Part shown: positions 7,698 to 15,434 of the stretch, piece after piece | Layout: each line of letters opens with the position of its first letter | How positions within the stretch are numbered: the first letter of the stretch is position 1 | Origin: UBA5195 sp034432755 | GTDB lineage: Bacteria; Chloroflexota; Anaerolineae; Anaerolineales; Villigracilaceae | DNA: 64,000 nt | Direction of reading: 5' to 3' | Assembly (NCBI GenBank): GCA_034432755.1 | Contig: DAOUBQ010000040.1 | Coordinates: 1-64,000, forward strand | Notes under the pieces: model-generated | What the model was told of the DNA's origin: nothing | The model's database searches: none | What the model saw: the letters and a program-made list of their open reading frames with translations, nothing else | Translations under genes and position numbers: made by a program

Positions 7698-8781
7698 CTT
7701 CCCTGGCCGCCTGGCCCTGCTTCAGCGCGTTCTCCCCTCCTACCGCGCCCCGTTTTTTGACGCGCTCGCCTCCGCCTGCACGGGCGGCCTGACGCTGTTT
7801 GCCGGTCAACCCCTTTCAGCCGAAGGAATTGCCACCACCGCCCAATTGCGCATTGCCAATCTTCAGCCTGCCAGCAATCTCCATTTTTCCAATCCCCAAT
7901 CCCCATTTTATTTTTGCTATCAGCGCGGAGTCACCGCCTGGCTGGAGCGTGAAACTCCCTCCGCGCTCATTGTGGAGGCCAATTTCCGCTATCTCTCCTC
8001 GCCCGCCGCTATCGGCTGGATGAAGCAGCGTGGGCGGCCGGTCATTGGCTGGGGCTTGGGCGCGCCCGCTTCGCGCGGAATCCTGTCTGCTCTGCGCAAC
8101 CGTTTTCTGAACCGTTTTGACGCGCTGATTGCGTATTCAGCGCGCGGGGCCGCGCAATATGCCGCTTGTGGATTTCCTGCCGACAGGATTTTCATCGCCC
8201 CCAATGCGGTGACTCCCGCTCCCAGGCATCCCTTGCCCGTGAGGGACGCTTCCCCGCTGAAGCCGTGCGTCCTCTTCGTGGGGCGGATTCAAGCGAGGAA
8301 GCGGGTCCCTGCTCTGCTCAAAGCCTGCGCTGAACTCCCTGCGCCTCTTCAGCCCCGATTAATTATCGTCGGCGAGGGGCCAGACCTTGAACCCGCGCAG
8401 ACTCTCGCACGCAGTCTCTACCCATCCGCCGAATTTGTGGGCGCCAAACATGGCGCGGAACTGACCCCCTACTTCCTCGCCGCCGACCTGTTCGTGCTGC
8501 CCGGCACGGGCGGACTGGCTGTGCAGGAAGCCATGTCTTACGGCTTGCCGGTCATTGTTGCCAAGGGAGACGGCACGCAGGATGACCTGGTGCGCCCCGA
8601 AAACGGCTGGCAAATTCCGCCAGAGGACGACTTTGGGTTATTATTTGCTTTGCAGGAAGCGCTGGGTGATATTCCCCGCCTGCGCCGCATGGGCGCGGAA
8701 TCGTATCGCATTGTGGCCGAGGAAATCAATTTGGAGAAAATGGTTGCGATGTTTGTGAAGGCGTTGAACTTTGTAAGTTAA
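7672..8781 (+). CDS. Family 4 glycosyltransferase
   Basis: About 369 residues. The acceptor half starts at LALLQRVLPSYRAPFFDAL and the donor-binding half at CVLFVGRIQARKR (near residue 200), followed by LFVLPGTGGLAVQEAMSYGLPVIV with the conserved glutamate. The gene overlaps the end of the FkbM gene; the start is a TTG at 7672 or, as likely, a GTG at 7687. A patch around residues 60-80 is encoded by CCAATC-type simple sequence. It completes a four-gene glycan-modification operon beginning at 5312. Confidence 0.83.
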   Translation: MRGWKVENSFPGRLALLQRVLPSYRAPFFDALASACTGGLTLFAGQPLSAEGIATTAQLRIANLQPASNLHFSNPQSPFYFCYQRGVTAWLERETPSALIVEANFRYLSSPAAIGWMKQRGRPVIGWGLGAPASRGILSALRNRFLNRFDALIAYSARGAAQYAACGFPADRIFIAPNAVTPAPRHPLPVRDASPLKPCVLFVGRIQARKRVPALLKACAELPAPLQPRLIIVGEGPDLEPAQTLARSLYPSAEFVGAKHGAELTPYFLAADLFVLPGTGGLAVQEAMSYGLPVIVAKGDGTQDDLVRPENGWQIPPEDDFGLLFALQEALGDIPRLRRMGAESYRIVAEEINLEKMVAMFVKALNFVS

Positions 8782-8792
8782 AGGAGTAAACG

Positions 8793-9083
8793 ATGGATTT
8801 TCTTAAAAAATTATTGAGTGGTTTCAGCGCAAAGCCGGAAAAACGCTACTACGTTTTTCAGGTCAAATGCAAACGCTGCGGCGAAATTATCGAAGGCCGC
8901 GTGGATGTGGATAACGATTTAAGTGTGGAATATCAGGATGCGGGAGAGGTGTATTACGCTCGCAAGGTGCTGATTGGCGACGGCGGCAATCACTGCTATC
9001 AGCAGGTCGAAGTCGGCCTGAAATTCGATCAATCGCGCAAATTAATCGAGCGGCGGGTCGAATCGGGCGGGGAGTTTGTGTAG
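8793..9083 (+). CDS. Small cysteine-containing protein of unknown function
   Basis: A 96-residue soluble protein. VKCKRCGE (cysteines about residues 26 and 29) and a later cysteine in GGNHCYQ suggest a small metal-binding ribbon, but no complete four-ligand site is visible. AAAGGAG lies 7 bases before the ATG, a strong ribosome-binding site, and the gene follows the glycosyltransferase by 11 bases. A terminator at 9220 closes the unit. No family was recognised. Confidence 0.75.
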   Translation: MDFLKKLLSGFSAKPEKRYYVFQVKCKRCGEIIEGRVDVDNDLSVEYQDAGEVYYARKVLIGDGGNHCYQQVEVGLKFDQSRKLIERRVESGGEFV

Positions 9084-9160
9084 GACAGGATTTCTGCTGG
9101 CGTAACTTTTTCGCAATCTGCCGCCGCCGTTGTCTCGCGCAGACCGTCCGCGAGCGCGCC

Positions 9161-9187
9161 GTAGGGCAAGTCACTGACTTGCCGCAG
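9161..9187. repeat. 27-bp dispersed palindrome
   Basis: Begins GTAGGGCAAGTCA and ends TGACTTGCCGCAG, with a perfect nine-base inner arm pair. It is one of about ten elements of this length and shape in the window, here in the gap between convergent genes. Confidence 0.8.
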
Positions 9188-9219
9188 ACCGTCTCTCGCA
9201 GTATCATTTTTCAATCAAC

Positions 9220-9249
9220 AAGCCGCAGACCTTTTGAGGTCAGCGGCTT
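9220..9249. terminator. Bidirectional terminator between convergent genes
   Basis: A 12-bp stem (AAGCCGCAGACC with GGTCAGCGGCTT, one mismatch) and a six-base loop, followed by a T-rich run. It sits between the converging small-protein gene and holA. Confidence 0.75.
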
Positions 9250-9267
9250 TTGTTGCGATTGGTGAAT

Positions 9268-10239
9268 TTACCTCGTCAACTCCACAATCAACGTATCCAG
9301 CGCCCAATCGAGCGGCATCAGGCCGGTTTTGGCGGCTTCGTCCATCGCCAGCAGGCGGCGATAGATGGCTGTAAGCGTCTCCATGTTAAATTTGCGGGCC
9401 TGGTTCCAGGCTTTTTCGGCCACGAAGGGGTGAGTGCCTAGCGCCGCGGCAGCTTCGTTGAGCGTACCGCCCTCGTCCATCACCTCGCGCGCAATCGTCA
9501 ACAGGCGGAATTGTCGAATCACCATCCCAAACAACTCGAAAGCATCCTTATCTTCCAGCAGGCGGTGTAGCAACTTTTGCGACCGTTTGCCATCGCGCAG
9601 GCCGAGCGCATCTACCAGATCAAACACATCCGCGCTGGCGGTGACAATGCTCACAGCCTCCACATCTTCCAGCCCGATGGGGTGGGCGTAATTGACATAA
9701 GTCAGCAGTTTTGTAATTTCTTGAGCCGCCTGACGGGTGTTTTCGCCAGTCATTTCGGCCAGGCGCGCTGCCGCCCCCGGTTCGATACTCCCGCCCTGGC
9801 GTTTGGCCTCGGCCACAATCCAGCCGGGCATTTCACGCTGCTTTGGTAGCAGGAAGGCCCTGGCTTCGGCAGTCTCGGCGTGCTTGGCCGCCCATTTCAC
9901 CATCCAGTGATTGGGGATTTCTTTTTCTTTAACTTCTTCCAGGTCAACAATGACCAGTTTGGTCGAAGCGGGAACCGTTTCAAGAAAAGTGACGAATTTT
10001 TTGTGACCCTCCAACCCTGTGTAGCGCTTTGAGACGTTTTCTAACAACACCAGGCGCTGCGCAGCCAGGAAAGGCATGGCGCCGACATCGTTGGTCAGTT
10101 CGTTTTCGCTCACCGAACGCGCGTCGAGGTGCGACGTGTTCATATCCGCCGTCGTCGGGTCGCTGAACATCTTGCTCAACTTGTTCACCTGCTGGCGGAT
10201 GGCGTATTCGTCGTTGCCGAAGTAGTAGTGAATGTGCAT
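9268..10239 (-). CDS. holA: DNA polymerase III subunit delta
   Basis: A 323-residue clamp-loader delta subunit, which opens the sliding clamp. It opens HIHYYFGNDEYAIRQQ, where HolA normally carries its FxGxDxF-type motif, and keeps the AAA-like first domain and the helical collar domain (TRQAAQEITKLLTY, then the LLEDKDAFELFGMVIRQFR region). The start at 10237-10239 overlaps the stop of the DUF6391 gene by one base; a longer frame upstream is a shadow. It is the last gene of a minus-strand operon with a carrier, a regulator and DUF6391. Confidence 0.9.
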   Translation of the reverse strand: MHIHYYFGNDEYAIRQQVNKLSKMFSDPTTADMNTSHLDARSVSENELTNDVGAMPFLAAQRLVLLENVSKRYTGLEGHKKFVTFLETVPASTKLVIVDLEEVKEKEIPNHWMVKWAAKHAETAEARAFLLPKQREMPGWIVAEAKRQGGSIEPGAAARLAEMTGENTRQAAQEITKLLTYVNYAHPIGLEDVEAVSIVTASADVFDLVDALGLRDGKRSQKLLHRLLEDKDAFELFGMVIRQFRLLTIAREVMDEGGTLNEAAAALGTHPFVAEKAWNQARKFNMETLTAIYRRLLAMDEAAKTGLMPLDWALDTLIVELTR

Positions 10240-10736
10240 TACGCGCGCGTTACAACCCGGTGGATGTTCTTTGCAACGGGATAAATATTCAGGATGGCGA
10301 GTTCGCCAGGGTCCGGCTCGGTGGTGATTCCGTTTTGCAGGGCTGGGCCGAGCCACTGACCGGCGATAAAAGTCAACGACAAAAGCATGGCCAGCATCGG
10401 CAGGCGTTCCCAGCGTTGGCGGTTGTTCTTTGTCCCGCTCATTCCCAAAAACGCGAACAAGGCTGCCAACCCGCCGCTGACGACGTAATTCGTGCCGCAG
10501 CCGGGGTGAATGGCCAGGTCGCGTTCGCCGTTTTTCAGCCGCACAAGCGCCTCGTTGGTGGCCTCGCGCAGGTGTTCGGTCGGCACATCGCCCAGCAAGA
10601 AAAAGCCGGTCGGGTTCGAGTGCCCGGCCAGCGGGCGGTTTGGGAAGCGCGCCGAAAGGATATGTATCGTAGCATGTTCCAGCGCATGATTGCGCCGGGT
10701 TTGGCGGATAAGGGGGGTCTGAAGCAGGTTTTGCAT
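10239..10736 (-). CDS. DUF6391-type membrane protein
   Basis: A 165-residue protein opening with TRRNHALEHATIHIL, the conserved histidine-rich signature I associate with DUF6391. Two hydrophobic segments occur near residues 105-118 and 128-145. HALEHATIH resembles a metal-binding helix, but no activity is known to me. It ends exactly at the holA start (TAATG) and starts 12 bases after the MerR-like regulator, so it is co-transcribed. Confidence 0.75.
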   Translation of the reverse strand: MQNLLQTPLIRQTRRNHALEHATIHILSARFPNRPLAGHSNPTGFFLLGDVPTEHLREATNEALVRLKNGERDLAIHPGCGTNYVVSGGLAALFAFLGMSGTKNNRQRWERLPMLAMLLSLTFIAGQWLGPALQNGITTEPDPGELAILNIYPVAKNIHRVVTRA

Positions 10737-10748
10737 GTCCCTATTTTA

Positions 10749-11384
10749 CTACCTGCTGCGCTCCTCAAAGGCCTGATACGTCTCAAGCAGGCTGAGCAAC
10801 ACCTGGTCGGTAAATTGGTGCAGGCGGGTGAGCAGCCGCCCCCAAGCCATCCCAGGCGGCACGCGCGCGTTTTCGTAGGCGTTCATCATTGCTTCGAGTA
10901 TTCCGTTGCGGAAGAATAAGAAGGCCTGGATGGCTTCCACACTGTTGAGTCCGTAGCGGCGCGCCCGCGAGGCATATTCGTAGCCGAGCGATTTCGCCTC
11001 GCTGTTTTCAGCGTCGGTTTCGCGCGAGAGATGCGTAATCAGACCACGCACCAGCGCCCCGCCGCTCAGGCGATATTGAACACGTCCGTCGGAGTCGAGT
11101 TTTTGGTACCAGGCTTCGCTCTCCAATTGCCCCTCGCTCACCCGCAGGCGGATTTTGCCAACGGCATTTTGGAGCGCGTCGGTTGGTTCAACCACCTGTT
11201 TATCGCGGGCGGTATTCATCCATAACTCAACCTCGTGCAGCAGGTAACGCCGGTGTCCGCCCGAGGTGCGGTGGGTGGGGAGGACGCCTTTATCGGACCA
11301 CAGCCGCACGGTGGAGGGATGCACCCCCAGTTTTTCTGCCACGTCGGAGAGCGAGAGCCAATCGGGCTGATGCTGGTTCGCCAT
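10749..11384 (-). CDS. MerR-like helix-turn-helix regulator with a helical C-terminal domain
   Basis: A 211-residue protein. Residues 8-48 are a MerR-type DNA-binding domain: LSDVAEKLGVHPSTVRLWSD, then SGGHRRY in the wing. After a linker, residues 95-205 form an all-helical domain (RYGLNSVEAIQAFLFFRNGI, then LLTRLHQFTDQVLLSLLETYQ) that recalls the globin-like sensor of RsbR-type proteins by pattern. No B12-binding motif (DXHXXG) of the CarH type is present. It lies just downstream of the PucC-type carrier and may control that operon through the repeats at 12.97 and 13.15 kb. Confidence 0.8.
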   Translation of the reverse strand: MANQHQPDWLSLSDVAEKLGVHPSTVRLWSDKGVLPTHRTSGGHRRYLLHEVELWMNTARDKQVVEPTDALQNAVGKIRLRVSEGQLESEAWYQKLDSDGRVQYRLSGGALVRGLITHLSRETDAENSEAKSLGYEYASRARRYGLNSVEAIQAFLFFRNGILEAMMNAYENARVPPGMAWGRLLTRLHQFTDQVLLSLLETYQAFEERSR

Positions 11385-11410
11385 TTAATGAGCCTTTTTC
11401 TGGCTATGAA

Positions 11411-12706
11411 TTAGTCCGCCAGGGCGGCGCGTTCTATGATGGAGGGCGTTTGCACTTGCTGGTGAAATTTTTGCACGTTGATACCCTGCAGTAAACTCGC
11501 CGCCACAGCCAGCATAACCGCCTCGAGACCGAACACCACCAGGTATCCGAGCAGGGCATTCTCGGCGAGGAACGTGACCCCGTCTCGCACAATCCCCGCC
11601 ATCAGCGTGCCGGTCAGCCGCGAGAGCGCGTTCGAGACGCCCCACGCGCCGATGAATAACCCAACATAACCGGGGATGGTCAGGTCGAACATCAGGGCCA
11701 GGTTGGCTACCGTCGAGAGGCCGGTCCCTGCGCCGAGCAGAACCACCCCGGCGTAGAAAATGCCCGTCGAGCTGGTCATTCCACTGGCAAGGATGAATAG
11801 GAATCCGCCCAGGGCGGTGAGATTGCCAACTTGCGCTACCAGTTTGCGGGGAGCGCGCCGTTCCAGCGCCCCGGCCAGCAGGATGGTCAGCAAAACAGCC
11901 ATCCCCCAGATGGAGGTAATGCGCGTCGTCTGCTGGACGGTCATATCGAAGGCTTCGGCGGCAAAGGGTTCGAGCAGGACATCCTGTCCCAAAATGGCGG
12001 CCAGCAACAGGGTGAGATACCAGAAAAAGGTCGTTGCCTGGCGGCTTTTCACGATGACGCCAGCCATCTCTCTGAACGAGTAATTCTCTCCTCCTGCCCC
12101 AGCGGCCTGATGGCGGCTTTCCAGGCGAATCAGTCCCAGCAAACCAAGTCCCAGCGCAACCAGGCCCACTTCCCAAAAGGCGGTTTGCAGTGCTTCGGGC
12201 GAATATGGCTCCACCAGGCGGCTGATGGCGATAGCGGTGAAGATGATACTGACAATCATCATAAACCACATGGTCGCAATCGTCCTGCCGCGTCCGTTTT
12301 CACCAGAGAGATCGGTTGCCAACGACAGGTATGCCACCGAAGACAGGTTATAGCCCATGCCCCAGGCCCCGAAGGCCAGCGCAGCCACGAGGTAACCCAG
12401 GACGGGTTGTTCGGTCATCAAAAAAGCCACTTGGGGCGAGATGACAACTCCGCTGACGCACAATACCAGCCCAAGCAAGATGTACGGACTGCGGCGGAAA
12501 CCCAGGATGGGGTGACGGTCGGAGAATGCCCCAATGGTCACCTGCAGTGGGGCAAGCAAGTAGGGCAAGATGGCGAGAATAGCCACAACAGTGGCGGCAA
12601 TGCCCAACTCTTTAATCATCACGCGGTTGAGCGTGCTGTTGATGGGGACGAGGGTCATGGCAATGGCGACGTGAATCAGGCCGAGCTGCAGGCGTTTTCT
12701 TAACAT
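11411..12706 (-). CDS. PucC/BCD-family major facilitator transporter
   Basis: A 431-residue, 12-helix transporter. The loop after helix 2 reads GAFSDRHPILGFRRSPYI, the hallmark of the bacteriochlorophyll-delivery (PucC/LhaA) branch of the MFS. Members help place pigment in light-harvesting complexes in phototrophs, but relatives occur in non-phototrophs with unknown cargo; no photosynthesis gene is in this window. The ATG at 12704-12706 is chosen, with AAAGGA 12 bases upstream; a TTG at 12769 would add 21 residues. It is the first gene of the operon ending in holA. Confidence 0.85.
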   Translation of the reverse strand: MLRKRLQLGLIHVAIAMTLVPINSTLNRVMIKELGIAATVVAILAILPYLLAPLQVTIGAFSDRHPILGFRRSPYILLGLVLCVSGVVISPQVAFLMTEQPVLGYLVAALAFGAWGMGYNLSSVAYLSLATDLSGENGRGRTIATMWFMMIVSIIFTAIAISRLVEPYSPEALQTAFWEVGLVALGLGLLGLIRLESRHQAAGAGGENYSFREMAGVIVKSRQATTFFWYLTLLLAAILGQDVLLEPFAAEAFDMTVQQTTRITSIWGMAVLLTILLAGALERRAPRKLVAQVGNLTALGGFLFILASGMTSSTGIFYAGVVLLGAGTGLSTVANLALMFDLTIPGYVGLFIGAWGVSNALSRLTGTLMAGIVRDGVTFLAENALLGYLVVFGLEAVMLAVAASLLQGINVQKFHQQVQTPSIIERAALAD

Positions 12707-12825
12707 GCGCGAATCGTGTCCTTTGACGTTAATTTGCACAAATTCTATAAGAGATGACTGAAAAGTCAATGTAGTTTTGCGTAGAATTTTATCGGAGTTT
12801 CGATAGAAACTTATTAAAAACTATA

Positions 12826-12856
12826 GGCGCTGCCCGGGAAAAGCCCGGGCAGCGCC
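12826..12856 (-). terminator. Strong terminator-like hairpin upstream of the carrier gene
   Basis: A perfect 13-bp GC-rich stem (GGCGCTGCCCGGG with its complement) and a five-base loop. On the minus strand it is followed by TATAGTTTTT, so it could end the structured element's transcript or act as an attenuator before the carrier gene. No T-run follows on the plus strand. Confidence 0.75.
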
Positions 12857-12870
12857 ATGTACGCTTAAAG

Positions 12871-13009
12871 AACAGACGCCGGATGCGGAAGACCCCCTTC
12901 CTGCTCCACCGGCGTCTATAACGTGGGCCCCAGTTCCACGTTTCGGTTGATTGTTCATATCATACCGAAAGGGCGTAGACAGAACGCAGACACTTTGCAA
13001 ATTTGTTAG
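12871..13009 (-). ncRNA. Structured tandem element, copy 1 (candidate small RNA or leader)
   Basis: A non-coding unit of 139 bp. Stem A pairs 12874-12882 with 12909-12917 (AGACGCCGG) and contains an inner GGAAG/CTTCC stem. Stem B pairs 12920-12926 with 12936-12942 (AACGTGG/CCACGTT). On the minus strand a TATGAT -10-like box (complement of 12959-12964) precedes the stems, and two CGTAGACA-type boxes (12974-12981 and 12985-12992) lie exactly 11 bp apart. Copy 2 differs at paired positions in stem A while keeping the pairing. The minus strand is favoured because of the -10 box and the following terminator. Confidence 0.6.
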
Positions 13010-13052
13010 GGTTTCTTGGCGCGCTTTAAGGATTGGTGTCGTTCTGGTTAAA

Positions 13053-13189
13053 AACAGACACCGGTAGCGGAAGTCCCCCTTCCTGTGTGCCGGTGTCTGC
13101 AACGTGGGCCCCACCACGTTTCGATTTCTTGCCTATATGATACCGAAATAGCGTAGACAAATCGTAGACATACTTTGCAAATTTGTTAG
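13053..13189 (-). ncRNA. Structured tandem element, copy 2
   Basis: It has the same architecture as copy 1. Stem A pairs 13056-13064 with 13090-13098, here AGACACCGG/CCGGTGTCT, so a G-C pair of copy 1 is an A-T pair here. Stem B pairs 13101-13107 with 13114-13120, identical to copy 1 with a shorter loop. A TATCAT box (complement of 13137-13142) and two CGTAGACA boxes at 13152-13159 and 13163-13170 keep the 11-bp spacing. On the minus strand stem A is followed by TGTTTTTAA, a terminator-like tail. Its far end touches the stop of the CPBP gene. Confidence 0.6.
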
Positions 13190-14085
13190 CAGTTTTCGGC
13201 GTCGTTAACTGTTCGTGGACGGGTTGGCAACTGCTTGAGCGCGACCAGGGCGAGAATAATCACGGCCATCGGAATCCAACCGGCGATTCCCAGCGGATTG
13301 CCAGCCAGGGCCATATCCAGACCTTCGGGGTTCAGAAAAAAGAGCGCGGCTGGGCCAATGGCGTTGAACGCGCCGTGCGCCAGGGCTGGGGCCCAGGGGC
13401 TTTTGGTTTTGAGATACAGCCAGCCGAAAATAACTCCCAGCAGCATACAACCGATGGTCATGACCAGTACGCCCAGGTAGGGATGTTGGGGGAAGTTGTG
13501 TCCGTGCAAGATGGTGGCGGGCGCATGCCAGATGCCCCAGATAGCCCCGCTCAGCAGCAAGGCTTTCCACTCGCCGAGCGGCAGCAGTTTGGGCAGCAGG
13601 AATCCGCGCCAGCCAAGTTCCTCGCCCATTGCAAACAGGATGTTGATAAAGGGCGCGAAAGTCGCAGAAAAAGCGAGCTGGATGGTCACCAGAATCTCCA
13701 AAGAGGGGAGTCCCTGTGTTTGTGGAGATTGCGCCAGAGCCTCGCGCATCATCGGAAACGATGAGTCAAAGGTCCCGGTGCCGAGCAGGACCGTCGCGGC
13801 TAGGGTCAGCGCCGCCACCAGCGGGGCCAGGAACCAAGCCCAGAAGTAGTAGCGCTTGGGGCCGAGCGTGTTCAGCCGCAAGGTCGAGAACGGCTGGCGG
13901 GCAATGAAGATGGTGACAACAATTGCCGCAATCCCCGGCCCCCACATGGCGAGGGCGAACAGGCTGGTTATAATTGTAGGATAAAGAGCGGGGTCGTCTT
14001 TGGCTGCCAGCGGCGCGGCAAACAAAATCCACGAAGTGCCAAAGGCAATGACGAGGAACCAGGTCAGTGATTTTTTATCAGGCAT
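13186..14085 (-). CDS. CPBP-family intramembrane metalloprotease
   Basis: A 299-residue protein with about eight membrane helices. It carries the family's glutamate motif EELGWRGFLLP near residue 154 and the following histidine motifs (GIWHAPATILHGH near 186 and LAHGAFNAIGP near 236), which form the buried metal site of CAAX-protease/bacteriocin-processing enzymes. It may process small peptides or membrane proteins. ATG at 14085. It stands alone on the minus strand, and its last codons run into copy 2 of the structured element. Confidence 0.88.
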   Translation of the reverse strand: MPDKKSLTWFLVIAFGTSWILFAAPLAAKDDPALYPTIITSLFALAMWGPGIAAIVVTIFIARQPFSTLRLNTLGPKRYYFWAWFLAPLVAALTLAATVLLGTGTFDSSFPMMREALAQSPQTQGLPSLEILVTIQLAFSATFAPFINILFAMGEELGWRGFLLPKLLPLGEWKALLLSGAIWGIWHAPATILHGHNFPQHPYLGVLVMTIGCMLLGVIFGWLYLKTKSPWAPALAHGAFNAIGPAALFFLNPEGLDMALAGNPLGIAGWIPMAVIILALVALKQLPTRPRTVNDAENC

Positions 14086-14169
14086 GAGATACTCATTTTG
14101 TGTGAAATGCCGGTTTTAAGAATGACAGAACGCAAAACCGTTTTCTTGATTCAGGTTGTCTGCATTTGA

Positions 14170-14400
14170 TTACAGGCGTGGTTTGGGCATCGTTCGCAGG
14201 CGTTTTATCCGCTCGGTCAATGGACGTTTGGCAATGACGTTAATTTTGTTCTCGTTTTCTTTGATGTGCGTGGAGACGACTTCCCAACCCTCCTCGCCCC
14301 ATTCGTTAAGCAAGGCCTCCAGTTCGTCGGCCTTCACGCCGCCGAAAAATGAGCCGACGGTTTGTACGCGGTATTCCCATTGCTTGGTTTCTTCAGGCAT
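14170..14400 (-). CDS. DUF4177 family small protein
   Basis: A 76-residue protein opening with KQWEYRVQTVGSF and containing LEALLNEWGEEGWEVVST, the typical DUF4177 pattern of a ferredoxin-like alpha/beta fold. Function unknown. The basic C-terminus (RIKRLRTMPKPRL) is longer than the core domain. It lies alone between the CPBP gene and the parS-flanked SdpI gene. Confidence 0.8.
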   Translation of the reverse strand: MPEETKQWEYRVQTVGSFFGGVKADELEALLNEWGEEGWEVVSTHIKENENKINVIAKRPLTERIKRLRTMPKPRL

Positions 14401-14413
14401 AATTATTCCTTCC

Positions 14414-14440
14414 GTGGCGCAAGATATTATCTTGCGCTAC
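14414..14440. repeat. 27-bp dispersed palindrome
   Basis: Nine-base arms GCGCAAGAT and ATCTTGCGC around a three-base loop, flanked by GTG and TAC. It lies just upstream of the DUF4177 start. Confidence 0.85.
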
Positions 14441-14603
14441 ACATCCTCCATCGGAATCACCTGCGGCAGGGTAAGGTCATCCCGTCCACCGCGCGGTTTG
14501 CGCCAAAGTTGCGCTGGAGATTGGTTCGTTTTTCTCACTCTATCCGGCAGTTAACAGGATGATACCCATCCTTCGTTGAGTTTCACCCTGTCTAACTGGC
14601 CAG

Positions 14604-14619
14604 TGTTTCACGTGAAACG
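14604..14619. other. parS: parS-like centromere site 1
   Basis: TGTTTCACGTGAAACG matches the ParB-binding parS consensus TGTTNCACGTGAAACA at every position except the last. It lies directly after the stop codon of the SdpI gene. No parA/parB genes are in the window. Confidence 0.8.
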
Positions 14620-15261
14620 TTAGGGATTCTCCTGCCGCCACAAGATGTACGAATATACAATCGGAACGAAGGCGGCGACCAGAAGGGCGGCCATCATCAG
14701 CCAAAGGCCGTTTTCTCCCAGGAAAGTGCTCATCAAAACGACGACCCCACTGCCCAGGAACATCTTTGCGCCCAGTTGATGTGTTTTCTCCCAGACCGAA
14801 TCGCTCGAAAGCGTCCAGGGGGTGCGAATGCCGATAAAGAAGTTGCGCCTGGCGTTTTTAATCAGGAAGCCGATGCCAATGAACAACAAACTCATCGCCG
14901 GGAGCATCATCGTTGACATGTTGAACTGCCAGCCCAACGAGGCCGCCAGCGTCAGTCCATACACGTACAGCATATAGACCACAAAGCCAACGATGAAGGC
15001 ATTATACAGGTCTCGAAACTGGGCAATGTTGGCCCGCAACGGGTCAATGGCCGGAACAGCTGCCAGCAAAAGGGTAATGCCCAGCGTTATCAGCGGCATC
15101 AGCCAGACACCCCAGAACCTGGACATGTATCCATCCACTTCGCCCGCCGCGTTCCAATGCGAGGGCATGGGGTCGGGGAGTTGGGACGAGAGTAGCAGCC
15201 CGACCATGGCGGCCAGGACAATCAGGAGAAAAGAGATGGTGAGGGAAGTTTTGGTAGACAT
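14620..15261 (-). CDS. SdpI/DUF1648 family membrane protein
   Basis: A 213-residue protein with six or so membrane helices. The N-terminal part has the DUF1648 motif LPDPMPSHWNAAGEVDGYMSR and the C-terminal part the SdpI signature FFIGIRTPWTLSSDSVWEKTH. SdpI in Bacillus gives immunity to the SdpC toxin and senses it, but most relatives have unknown roles. The start at 15259-15261 is preferred; an ATG at 15286-15288 would add nine residues. Two parS-like sites lie at its two ends (14604 and 15301). Confidence 0.82.
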   Translation of the reverse strand: MSTKTSLTISFLLIVLAAMVGLLLSSQLPDPMPSHWNAAGEVDGYMSRFWGVWLMPLITLGITLLLAAVPAIDPLRANIAQFRDLYNAFIVGFVVYMLYVYGLTLAASLGWQFNMSTMMLPAMSLLFIGIGFLIKNARRNFFIGIRTPWTLSSDSVWEKTHQLGAKMFLGSGVVVLMSTFLGENGLWLMMAALLVAAFVPIVYSYILWRQENP

Positions 15262-15300
15262 TTCGTTTTCTTTCTGGCAGGATAACATCCCGCCCTATGG

Positions 15301-15316
15301 TGTTTCACGTGAAACG
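15301..15316. other. parS: parS-like centromere site 2
   Basis: TGTTTCACGTGAAACG, identical over 16 bases to site 1 and followed by the same two bases. It lies 682 bp from site 1, upstream of the SdpI start and next to the heptamer repeat array. Confidence 0.8.
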
Positions 15317-15322
15317 TTGAAC

Positions 15323-15434
15323 ACTGATTACTGATCACTGATTACTGATCACTGATCACTGATTACTGATTACTGATCACTGATTACTGATCACTGATCA
15401 CTGATTACTGATCACTGATTACTGTTTACTGATT
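15323..15434. repeat. Heptamer tandem repeat array (16 units)
   Basis: Sixteen head-to-tail 7-bp units of ACTGATT or ACTGATC, alternating irregularly, with the fifteenth changed to ACTGTTT. The array starts seven bases after parS site 2 and runs into the slipin gene, encoding its last residues (SVNSNQ). It resembles the heptanucleotide STRR repeats known from cyanobacteria. Confidence 0.95.

Noticed and set aside
12871..13189. Tandem elements as integron attC sites
   Set aside because: The copies are about 140 bp and end in GTTAG-like bases, but neither the RYYYAAC/GTTRRRY core nor a single long imperfect palindrome is present; there are two separate stems. No integrase gene is near.
15323..15434. 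CRISPR array
   Set aside because: Units are 7 bp with no unique spacers and no cas gene is nearby; it is a simple tandem repeat.
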